Of a stretch of 45,170 nt of DNA, positions 16,392 through 23,353 are shown piece after piece. A program made the position numbers and the translations under genes. Origin of the DNA: CG2-30-44-17 sp964344725 (lineage in GTDB: Bacteria > Patescibacteriota > Gracilibacteria > UBA1369 > UBA12470); NCBI GenBank assembly GCA_964344725.1, contig CAYFOI010000008.1:1-45170 (forward strand), written 5' to 3'. Every line of letters begins with the position of its first letter. Positions within the stretch are counted from its first letter, which is position 1. A model generated the notes under the pieces. The model was not told where the DNA came from, made no database searches, and was given only the letters and a program-made list of their open reading frames with translations.

Positions 16392-16449
16392 TGGTTTCGT
16401 TTCTTAGTGTTGCGAGTATGTAGAGTGGCTGGACGCGGATTTTAGCATA

Positions 16450-16998
16450 TTAGTCTCGTGGAGTCCATTGATAGAAGCTTGGGCTTGTGATGCAATCTCT
16501 GAGTTTCATACGTAAGTCTGTTGGCAAACTGTTCCATCTTTTTTGCACTCTTGTACGGATACCATAGTCATAACCTATGGTATCTGGTGTTCTTAGCATC
16601 CATGCTCGACAATCTACATATTCGTATCCCATACCTGCTTTCATGATTGCCCATAAACAATATTGCTCTTCATGTGTAAATAATACTGACGGTGGATTGT
16701 CCGATCTCAGGGCTTCTTCAAGCAGTCTTGTCTGCTCAGGATCTGAGTATCTTGTCTTTCGTCTTCTTTTAATAATTGCTCTGCGGGTTTCAGGGTCTAA
16801 GGCGTTCCATTTTTCTATTAACTCTCTATCTAGACGCCATTTATTAATATCTATCGATAAATCAACTGGTGATATATGATCGCCAACACCTATGCCAATG
16901 ATCTCTACTAGTCGCCCTTGCTCTCTCCCTGTTTGAAAAAACTGCTCTAATAAGCTGTCTACCGCCTCCTCCGCGGCATCTTCTGTTAATTTTGGCAT
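16450..16998 (-). CDS. Hypothetical protein
   Basis: 182 residues, soluble and largely helical, no recognised domain. It contains a very basic stretch (RRAIIKRRRKTRY, near residue 90) and a Trp/Tyr-rich middle (EEQYCLWAIMKAGMGYEYVDCRAW). It starts 7 nt downstream of the stop of the M23 peptidase gene, with the leader ACTAACTAAAAT. That spacing suggests one transcript with the peptidase. Confidence 0.55.
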   Translation of the reverse strand: MPKLTEDAAEEAVDSLLEQFFQTGREQGRLVEIIGIGVGDHISPVDLSIDINKWRLDRELIEKWNALDPETRRAIIKRRRKTRYSDPEQTRLLEEALRSDNPPSVLFTHEEQYCLWAIMKAGMGYEYVDCRAWMLRTPDTIGYDYGIRTRVQKRWNSLPTDLRMKLRDCITSPSFYQWTPRD

Positions 16999-17005
16999 AT
17001 TTTAG

Positions 17006-18256
17006 TTAGTAGCAAATTCCTACATCACAAGCAGGAAACTTGTATCCGTTGTAACTTATCTCGAAGTGGAGGTGGATACCGGTTGCGCCATAAACGCGAC
17101 CTGAATTACCCATTTTCCCAATAGATTGCCCCGCAGACACATAGTCTCCTACTGAAACATAAATTTCTTCGTTGTGGGCATATAGTGTTTTGTATCCGTT
17201 TTCGTGATCAATGATGATGTAGTTCCCGTATCCTCCATTCCATCCATAAGAAGCTGTTGTTACAACACCATTAGATACAGCAACGATTGCTGGCTGCGAT
17301 CTGTCTGCGATGTCATAAGCGTAGTGTCCTGAGTAGTATCCTTGTGTCAGTGTCCCAACTGTTGGATATACAAAATCAGCAGATGCATAAGTTGTTTCTA
17401 CATCTACATTCAAGTATGAAGTCCCAACGTCATTAGAATTGTAGCTTGAACTGTATGTGTAAGATGACGAGGATGATGAAGATGATGAGTATGTTGAAGC
17501 TGTGTATACAGGTGTGATTGCAACTATATATTCTGCTGCCACCTCTTCTCCTAATATAAAAATCGTGTCTCCTTCTTGGATCGTACCGTCTTCACCGATT
17601 TCGTTGAACTCTTTTGTCGCTTCCAAATCTCCGCCCCATTCCTCTACTAACGATTCTAACGTATCACCATCTTCTACATCTATGTAAGCTCCGTCTCTAG
17701 GCGGGATTACTAAATCACCTGTGCTTAGTTTGTTTGCGTTTGTCATATCATTAGCGGCCATGATTGAGTCTTGGTCTAAACCAAATCTATAAGCGATTCC
17801 TGACAAGGTGTCTCCACTCTGTACAGTATAAGTCACGTCTTCGGTTCTGTTTGTTTGGTAAGTTGCTTCACCTGTCATAGGCATTGCTTTCATCAGATAT
17901 CCTTCTTGGTCTGCCAAAATGCTTGTATCCGCACTTAGCGCTAGCTCGTCTCCTTCAAACTGTACTTGCCATCCTTCACCTGCATCTAGCGATGCCCTCC
18001 CAATATCAAACGATGTAATTAAAAAGAATGCCAAGGTGAGCATAATCATGTTCTTGGCAAATCTTGATGGTGTATGGAGCCTTGACGTTGGCTGCACGAA
18101 TTTTTTATCTGAAGAATTTATTGGCGAATAAGCGCTCAAATATCTTTTCACTTTTGATATCCTATGCTTAATTTTGCCTGACGTTGGTTTGGCAGCATAT
18201 CTAGAGAAAAACTTTTTGTGACGTGCTTTGCGTGCTTCTTCGTTTACTTGTGACAT
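17006..18256 (-). CDS. LysM-M23 peptidoglycan endopeptidase
   Basis: Cell-wall hydrolase of 416 residues. A basic cytoplasmic N-terminus and one transmembrane segment (about 67-83) come first. A LysM domain lies at 143-186 (YTVQSGDTLSGIAYRFG) and a second LysM-like segment at 192-236. A Ser/Tyr-rich linker (254-272) joins it to a C-terminal M23 domain. Zinc and catalytic residues visible are His311 and Asp315 in GHYAYDIA, His361 in YAHNEE, and His395 and His397 in HLHFE. All expected ligands are present, so it is probably active outside the membrane. Confidence 0.92.
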   Translation of the reverse strand: MSQVNEEARKARHKKFFSRYAAKPTSGKIKHRISKVKRYLSAYSPINSSDKKFVQPTSRLHTPSRFAKNMIMLTLAFFLITSFDIGRASLDAGEGWQVQFEGDELALSADTSILADQEGYLMKAMPMTGEATYQTNRTEDVTYTVQSGDTLSGIAYRFGLDQDSIMAANDMTNANKLSTGDLVIPPRDGAYIDVEDGDTLESLVEEWGGDLEATKEFNEIGEDGTIQEGDTIFILGEEVAAEYIVAITPVYTASTYSSSSSSSSSYTYSSSYNSNDVGTSYLNVDVETTYASADFVYPTVGTLTQGYYSGHYAYDIADRSQPAIVAVSNGVVTTASYGWNGGYGNYIIIDHENGYKTLYAHNEEIYVSVGDYVSAGQSIGKMGNSGRVYGATGIHLHFEISYNGYKFPACDVGICY

Positions 18257-18268
18257 CCGGTGTAGTTA

Positions 18269-18320
18269 GTAGTACGTAGTTGTAGTCGGTAGTACTTGGT
18301 GTTTCGCTAACGCGAAACAT
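18269..18320. repeat. 51-bp intergenic repeat with hairpin, copy 2
   Basis: Near-identical to 12418-12468, ending in TGTTTCGC-TAAC-GCGAAACA. It falls in the predicted 5' untranslated region of the M23 peptidase gene. Confidence 0.8.
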
Positions 18321-18358
18321 CTGTTTTTAGCTTGCGTATTTTATCACTTTAAGTTGAT

Positions 18359-18399
18359 ATTTTACGTTTTTGAGGCGTTTTGTCAACCCTAATTAGGGT
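18359..18399 (-). promoter_or_regulatory. M23 peptidase promoter with 14-bp palindrome
   Basis: On the minus strand, a consensus TTGACA (18381-18386), a 16 nt spacer and TAAAAT (18359-18364). Just upstream, touching the -35, lies the perfect palindrome ACCCTAATTAGGGT (18386-18399). It is in the divergent region with mutL and could be an operator for either gene. Confidence 0.6.
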
Positions 18400-18452
18400 G
18401 CGTTTTTATGAAGTAAATAGTAGAAATATGTAGCGAGTAACTTTTATATTTT

Positions 18453-20186
18453 ATGGCGAGTATAAAGCCTTTATCACAATCGTTAATCAACCAGATTGCA
18501 GCTGGAGAAGTAGTCGAAAGGCCTGCGTCTGTGGCTAAAGAACTTATAGAAAATTCGCTGGACGCATCTGCAACTGAAGTTGTCGTTGAGATAGTATCTG
18601 GAGGACTTGAGGCTATCATAGTTACAGATAACGGTAAGGGCATGTCTTCTTCTGACGTACGAATGGCTTGGGAAAGGCATGCAACAAGCAAAATTTGTCT
18701 TCCCGAGCATCTTACTAGTATTTCTAGCCTTGGGTTTCGCGGTGAAGCTTTGGCGTCTATTGCTTCAGTATCTAAATGCGAAATGGAGACTAAGATGCGC
18801 GATGAGATCTCAGGTGTTTTCTTGAAAATAGAAGAAGGTGAAATTTCTATAGAATCTGAATGCGGATGTCCGGAAGGCACTAAGATTTCGGTTTTTAACC
18901 TTTTTTACAATACCCCAGCTAGAAGGAAGTATATGAAGACTGCATCTACTGAACACAAGAAAATTGTTGAGCTTGTTCAGGAATTTGCGTTGGCTAATCC
19001 TGATATTGCTTTCCGTTTGGTTAGTGATGGAAAAGTTGTGATTGATTGCGCTCCAAGTATTATTGAGGATAGGATTGCGAATATTCTCGGCAAAGAGGTT
19101 GCCGACAATCTTGTCCCTGTTTTTTATGGAGGTTCTGATTTTAAAGTTAGCGGATTTGTTGGGAAGCCTGTCATTGCAAAATCGAATCGCAAAGGACAGT
19201 TTTTGATTATTAATGGCCGTGTTATTCAAAACCACTTAATTGCACATGCCGTAAAGGAAGCTTTCCACTCTATGCTAATGCACGGGAAACATCCTTGGTT
19301 CCTTTTGAATCTCGAAATAAATCCTGAAGATGTTGACGTGAATGTGCACCCTCGCAAACTTGAAGTTAGATTTTTAAAGCAGAATGAGGCTTATCGGAAT
19401 ATTTATAAAAGTGTTGAGGCTACACTTAATAAGCATTTATTGATGCCAGCTGTTAGTTTGAAGACCGAAGATCGAAGTTCGAAAAGTTCTGAGGCTATCT
19501 CTATGGATCTTAGGGAACCGCGAGGGATTAAGGAGCATATTGAAAATAAGAATCGCGCAGAGACTTTTGATGTTTTTCAAAAAGGAAGACCTAACGAGGT
19601 AGAACCAAGAGGTCTACGAGCTGTAGCTCAAATTGGTAATTCTTATATATTGGCTGAGGATGAAGAAGGTCTTGTAATCGTTGACCAACATGCCGCTCAT
19701 GAGAGAGTTATGTATGAAAAATTGATGGCTGCTTTACGCGAGGCTAAAGTCGTTTCGCAACCTGTTCTGGCGCCACAATCTGTAGATTTTGCTGCATCTG
19801 AAGCTGAGGTTTTGCGTGAGAATGTTGATGCTCTCTCCGAAGTTGGATTTGAAGTCGAAGAGTTTGGAGGAAATACTTTTATAGTCACTGCTGTACCTGC
19901 TGATCTTGCAACAAGTGATGCTGGCGAGGTTTTACGTGGAATGGTTGATGATCTTTCTAATGAGAAAAGGAGTAATTCCCTATCTGATAGACGTGAAAAT
20001 GTCATTCATTATGCGGCGTGTAGGAGCGCAGTGAAGTTTGGACAGAAACTTAGTCACGAAGAGCAGCAAGCTTTGTTAGATCAAATTAGCGAAATTGAGC
20101 GTTGCGAGACATGCCCACATGGGAGGCCTACGATGATTCGTATGAGTTATGATGACCTGGAAAAGAGTTTTAAGAGGAAACTTTAA
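18453..20186 (+). CDS. mutL: DNA mismatch repair protein MutL
   Basis: 577 residues. The N-terminal GHKL ATPase shows IAAGEVVERPASV, ELIENSLDA (residues 30-38), DNGKGM and GFRGEALASI. The C-terminal domain keeps the endonuclease metal motif DQHAAHERVMYEK (from Asp411) and CPHGRP (Cys554). It should therefore be a nicking MutL rather than the E. coli type. No mutS is in the window. Confidence 0.95.
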   Translation: MASIKPLSQSLINQIAAGEVVERPASVAKELIENSLDASATEVVVEIVSGGLEAIIVTDNGKGMSSSDVRMAWERHATSKICLPEHLTSISSLGFRGEALASIASVSKCEMETKMRDEISGVFLKIEEGEISIESECGCPEGTKISVFNLFYNTPARRKYMKTASTEHKKIVELVQEFALANPDIAFRLVSDGKVVIDCAPSIIEDRIANILGKEVADNLVPVFYGGSDFKVSGFVGKPVIAKSNRKGQFLIINGRVIQNHLIAHAVKEAFHSMLMHGKHPWFLLNLEINPEDVDVNVHPRKLEVRFLKQNEAYRNIYKSVEATLNKHLLMPAVSLKTEDRSSKSSEAISMDLREPRGIKEHIENKNRAETFDVFQKGRPNEVEPRGLRAVAQIGNSYILAEDEEGLVIVDQHAAHERVMYEKLMAALREAKVVSQPVLAPQSVDFAASEAEVLRENVDALSEVGFEVEEFGGNTFIVTAVPADLATSDAGEVLRGMVDDLSNEKRSNSLSDRRENVIHYAACRSAVKFGQKLSHEEQQALLDQISEIERCETCPHGRPTMIRMSYDDLEKSFKRKL

Positions 20187-20245
20187 AAGCTTATGCTTTC
20201 TAAAACACCCTTAAGATTATCCATAGGGATATAGCCTTTTAAAAA

Positions 20246-20527
20246 TCAATGAATGGCTGCCTCTCTTGCGTGCATCCTCCATCTGAACTCTCTAGCTCTT
20301 GCTAATATTCTCTCTCTTTCATCTCCGGCAAGAGTCATTCTACACATATCATGAATCGCTACTGCAGAATTTTTTGTCTCAGACGGGATTGCGCAGGCGG
20401 ATTCACAAACTCTTATACTAGGATCTACCTGGCTAGCCATATGTATTGCTCTAGCACATAAAGTATACTGTCCACCATCTTTATCTATGAATCGTTTTTG
20501 TTGACAACCTTTACCTAGGAAAGGCAT
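20246..20527 (-). CDS. Small Cys/His-containing hypothetical protein
   Basis: 93 residues with five to six Cys, including CESAC. The C-terminus is Arg-rich and probably helical (RERILARAREFRWRMHAREA). TTAACC lies 9 nt before the ATG, matching other starts here. It lies between mutL and fur on the opposite strand. Metal binding is possible but not demonstrated. Confidence 0.5.
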   Translation of the reverse strand: MPFLGKGCQQKRFIDKDGGQYTLCARAIHMASQVDPSIRVCESACAIPSETKNSAVAIHDMCRMTLAGDERERILARAREFRWRMHAREAAIH

Positions 20528-20589
20528 TGTGTAGTAGGTTAAGAGCGCTTATTTTACGTCTTTATTTTAAAAAGTCAAACTTAATTATA

Positions 20590-20623
20590 TTGATATTTTA
20601 TTGATAATTGTTATCATTAAGAT
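20590..20623 (+). promoter_or_regulatory. fur promoter with Fur box
   Basis: TTGATA (20590-20595), a 16 nt spacer and TATCAT (20612-20617). The dyad TGATAATTGTTATCA (20602-20616) matches the core of the Fur box and covers the spacer and -10, so autoregulation is likely. Only 6 nt separate the -10 from the ATG, so the transcript is probably leaderless. Confidence 0.7.
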
Positions 20624-21034
20624 ATGTTAGAGACACACCTAAAAGGTACAAAACATAGATTAACCAGTCAGAGACGCATTGTCCTTGAAGAAATCCGCAA
20701 GGTCCGTACGCATCCTACTGCTGACGAGGTCTATCAAATGGTTCGCAAGCGCATTCCAAATGTCAGCGTTGCGACAGTTTATCGGAATCTTGATTTTCTA
20801 GCAGAGAATGGATTCATCATTAAGCTGAAGACTAAGGACAAGAAAGCTCGATTCGATGGTCATCCTGAACCACATTTGCATCTTTGTTGCAGAGGTTGTG
20901 GTTATGTTGCTGATATTTTTGATTGTACTTGTAAGCTTCCTTGTTCCAAGGAGGTCAAGGCTACCGGTTTTGTTCCTGATATAAGTTGTCTCGAGATACC
21001 TGGTCTTTGTAAAAAATGTAGCCGCAAGGCTTAA
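20624..21034 (+). CDS. fur: Fur/PerR-family metal-responsive regulator
   Basis: 136-residue DNA-binding repressor. The winged helix contains HPTADEVYQMVR and VSVATVYRNLDFLAENG. The metal region is RFDGHPEPHLHLCCRGCG, with a second Cys pair in CKKCSRK for structural zinc. The Asp in RFDG and the setting next to peroxide and superoxide genes would suit a PerR-like sensor, but Fur and PerR cannot be separated confidently. It heads a row of four same-strand oxidative-stress genes. Confidence 0.88.
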   Translation: MLETHLKGTKHRLTSQRRIVLEEIRKVRTHPTADEVYQMVRKRIPNVSVATVYRNLDFLAENGFIIKLKTKDKKARFDGHPEPHLHLCCRGCGYVADIFDCTCKLPCSKEVKATGFVPDISCLEIPGLCKKCSRKA

Positions 21035-21067
21035 AAATAGTTTTTAAATTCTTAACCTAAAAGCAAT

Positions 21068-21499
21068 ATGCACAAACATCGTTGTAAAATTTGCGCTTGG
21101 ATTTATGATCCGGCGAAGAACGATAATATCCCATTTGAAAATCAGCCTGATGACTACAAATGTCCTGTCTGTGGCGTTTCCAAGAATGAGTTTGAAGTAA
21201 TTCACCATATTGGCGAAGAGTTTACAGGCGGAGAAGCACAAGAGAAGCACGTCCCTGTCATAGAGGCTGACTCCGGCAATGTCCGAGTAAAAATTGGCTC
21301 CGTCCCTCATCCTATGGAAGAGGAACATTTTATTGGTACCGTTGAGTTATATGATGACTATGGGGCTAAACCAATAAAAAAGATATCTTTGGAACCTGGC
21401 GATGATCCTGTCGCTACGTTCGAAGGCGTTGCCTATTCTGAGAAACTTTATGCTCTTGCTTACTGTAATCTGCACGGCGTGTGGGAGTCGGGTAAGTAA
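21068..21499 (+). CDS. Rubredoxin-superoxide reductase fusion
   Basis: 143 residues. The N-terminal rubredoxin has Cys6/Cys9 (CKIC) and Cys32/Cys35 (CPVC). The C-terminal superoxide reductase (neelaredoxin) has the Fe(His)4Cys site: His61, His81, His87, Cys133 and His136. It reduces superoxide to peroxide. The usual N-terminal domain in two-domain enzymes is desulforedoxin; here a rubredoxin is fused, so the electron donor is built in. TTAACC lies 10 nt before the ATG. Confidence 0.9.
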   Translation: MHKHRCKICAWIYDPAKNDNIPFENQPDDYKCPVCGVSKNEFEVIHHIGEEFTGGEAQEKHVPVIEADSGNVRVKIGSVPHPMEEEHFIGTVELYDDYGAKPIKKISLEPGDDPVATFEGVAYSEKLYALAYCNLHGVWESGK

Positions 21500-21564
21500 A
21501 AAGTTTTAAGTTGGAAGTCTTGTGGGTTTGCTTAATTATACAAATTTTTTAACCAAAAAACGTT

Positions 21565-22119
21565 ATGTATGACGGAAACTGTTGCTGCGTCGGTCCAGCA
21601 ATCCAAATAAACAAGCCGGTCCCTTCATTCAACATGGAAGGATACTATCAGGGAGAAAAGAAGCGTTACACCCTTGAGGATTATAAGGACAAATGGGTTC
21701 TCCTCTTTTTCTACCCTCTCGATTTCACTTTTGTTTGTCCTACTGAGCTTTTAGAGCTTAGCAAAAGGCACAGCGAATTCGAGGAACTAAATACGCAAGT
21801 TCTCGGTGTAAGCGTCGATAGTGTTTATTCTCATGAGGCTTGGTGCAAAGGTGACCTCGGGGATCTCAATTACCCTCTTCTTAGCGACATGACTAAGGAT
21901 GCTAGCTGTAATTATGGGGTTCTTGTTGAAGAAGAAGGTATCAGTCTTCGGGCTGCTTTCTTGATCGACCCAAATGGAATTCTTAAGAGCTATATGGTAA
22001 ATGATCTTGGAGTTGGGCGTAGTGTTGACGAGCTTCTAAGGCTTGTTAAGGCTTTTCAAACAGGAGAGTTATGTCCAGTTGGGTGGGAGCCTGGGGAGGA
22101 CACTTTGGGAAAGGCATAG
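21565..22119 (+). CDS. 2-Cys peroxiredoxin (AhpC/TSA family)
   Basis: 184 residues that reduce peroxides. The peroxidatic Cys58 is in DFTFVCPTEL and the resolving Cys in GELCPVGWEPGEDTL near residue 172. An unusual CCC cluster sits at residues 6-8. It would remove the peroxide produced by the upstream superoxide reductase. TTAACC lies 10 nt before the ATG. Confidence 0.93.
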   Translation: MYDGNCCCVGPAIQINKPVPSFNMEGYYQGEKKRYTLEDYKDKWVLLFFYPLDFTFVCPTELLELSKRHSEFEELNTQVLGVSVDSVYSHEAWCKGDLGDLNYPLLSDMTKDASCNYGVLVEEEGISLRAAFLIDPNGILKSYMVNDLGVGRSVDELLRLVKAFQTGELCPVGWEPGEDTLGKA

Positions 22120-22231
22120 TCGCTCCCGAGGCTAATCGCTAGGTCGCTCAAATGGGAACAAAACCTTTGGTAGATTCTTATTAGTAAAATTGTTAGGATG
22201 CGCATGGAAATAAACTTTAACCCAAAATCCA

Positions 22232-22648
22232 ATGACAAAAGAAGAAATGATTGAGCTCCTGAACAAGGATCTCACTCTGGAATACTCAGCGGCAATCCAG
22301 TATATCAACCACTCTGCGCTAGTAACTGGAGCGGAGTATCAAGCTATGCAAAAAGAGCTTGTTGTTCATGCAAATGAGGAAATCGGTCATGCACTTGTCC
22401 TTGCTGATCAAATCGCTTATCTCGGTGGCAATCCTACTATTGAAGTTGCTGAGAGACATACCTCAGATGATAGCACCGAAATGCTTAAACAAGATCTTGA
22501 AGGCGAGAAAGATGCTGTTCGCAGATATCGCGAAAGGATTGGTCAAGCTAGGGACATGGGCGAATTTGGTCTCGCTCGTGCTCTAGAGGATATCCTTATC
22601 ATGGAAGAGGAGCATGAGAAAGACTTGCTCGCTGCTCTTGGTATGTAG
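22232..22648 (+). CDS. Bacterioferritin-like di-iron protein
   Basis: 138-residue four-helix bundle. Diiron ligands are visible as Glu17, Glu50 with His53 (HANEEIGHA), Glu92 and Glu125 with His128 (MEEEHEK). It probably oxidises and stores or buffers iron; it is short for a bacterioferritin (about 155-160), so it could be a related ferritin-like protein. It is the last gene of the oxidative-stress set, before a terminator. TTAACC lies 9 nt before the ATG. Confidence 0.85.
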   Translation: MTKEEMIELLNKDLTLEYSAAIQYINHSALVTGAEYQAMQKELVVHANEEIGHALVLADQIAYLGGNPTIEVAERHTSDDSTEMLKQDLEGEKDAVRRYRERIGQARDMGEFGLARALEDILIMEEEHEKDLLAALGM

Positions 22649-22668
22649 ATCAGCTTTGATTCTTACAA

Positions 22669-22697
22669 GGCGTCATCTACCGATGGCGTCTTTTTTA
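22669..22697 (+). terminator. Rho-independent terminator of the fur cluster
   Basis: A 9-bp stem with two G-T pairs (22669-22677 with 22682-22690) around a TACC loop, followed by six T. It overlaps the 3' end of the convergent dcd gene. Confidence 0.75.
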
Positions 22698-23231
22698 TTG
22701 GACCTCTAAGTCTTTAAATACGCGACTTCCTACGGCTTTACTCTGTCCTTGGTATTTGCCATTGTATGGAACTTCTGCTGCTTGATCCATTTTACAGAAG
22801 ACAAGTTGGCATATGCGGCGACCTTTCTGGAGTTTAATTGGGAGTGAATTTGCGTTGTAGAGCTCTAGAGTTATCTGGCCCTTGAAGCCCGGATCTACCC
22901 ATCCTGCATTTTGGATGAATAGACCAATGCGACCGATTGAGCTACGACCTTCGACAAATGCCGTGAGATCATTGGGGAGCTCTACATACTCTTCTGTTGT
23001 TGCTAAAAGAAATGAGTGAGGTGGTATTGTGATTGAGTCGCCTTCTATCTCGCGATAGCGGATCTCTGAGTCTAGGGTAAGAGACTCCATTTGGTTATGT
23101 TCGACAACCAGGAAGTGTGATCCTAGACGACAGTCTATCGAAGCCGGTTGAATTGAATGCTTACTTAGCGGCTTCACAACCAGCTCTCCTGAGTCCATCA
23201 TTTTCTGAAGTGTTTTGTCTGAGAGGATCAT
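22695..23231 (-). CDS. dcd: dCTP deaminase
   Basis: 178 residues; deaminates dCTP to dUTP for dTMP synthesis. The signature EGRSSIGRIGLF, the downstream GWVDPGFKGQITLEL with the catalytic Glu, and the terminal GKYQGQ segment are all present. It might be the bifunctional dCTP deaminase/dUTPase form; sequence alone does not decide. The leader contains TTAAACC. Confidence 0.93.
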   Translation of the reverse strand: MILSDKTLQKMMDSGELVVKPLSKHSIQPASIDCRLGSHFLVVEHNQMESLTLDSEIRYREIEGDSITIPPHSFLLATTEEYVELPNDLTAFVEGRSSIGRIGLFIQNAGWVDPGFKGQITLELYNANSLPIKLQKGRRICQLVFCKMDQAAEVPYNGKYQGQSKAVGSRVFKDLEVQ

Positions 23232-23291
23232 AGTGTTTATGGTTTAAGTGTATAGCTGGCATATATTACCATAATCTGCCAACGAAATTTA

Positions 23292-23320
23292 TTGACAAAC
23301 AATCGGCTCGCAGGTAAGAA
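23292..23320 (+). promoter_or_regulatory. Promoter of the RSH-like gene
   Basis: Consensus TTGACA (23292-23297), 17 nt, then TAAGAA (23315-23320). It places the mRNA start about 25-30 nt before the ATG at 23354, supporting that ATG rather than the one at 23496. Confidence 0.5.
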
Positions 23321-23353
23321 TTAAGTCTTGAAACAAATTCATCATTTGACCAT

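Noticed and set aside
22669..22690. GGCGTC direct repeat as a separate regulatory site.
   Set aside because: The two copies pair as part of a terminator stem with G-T pairs and a T-tail.
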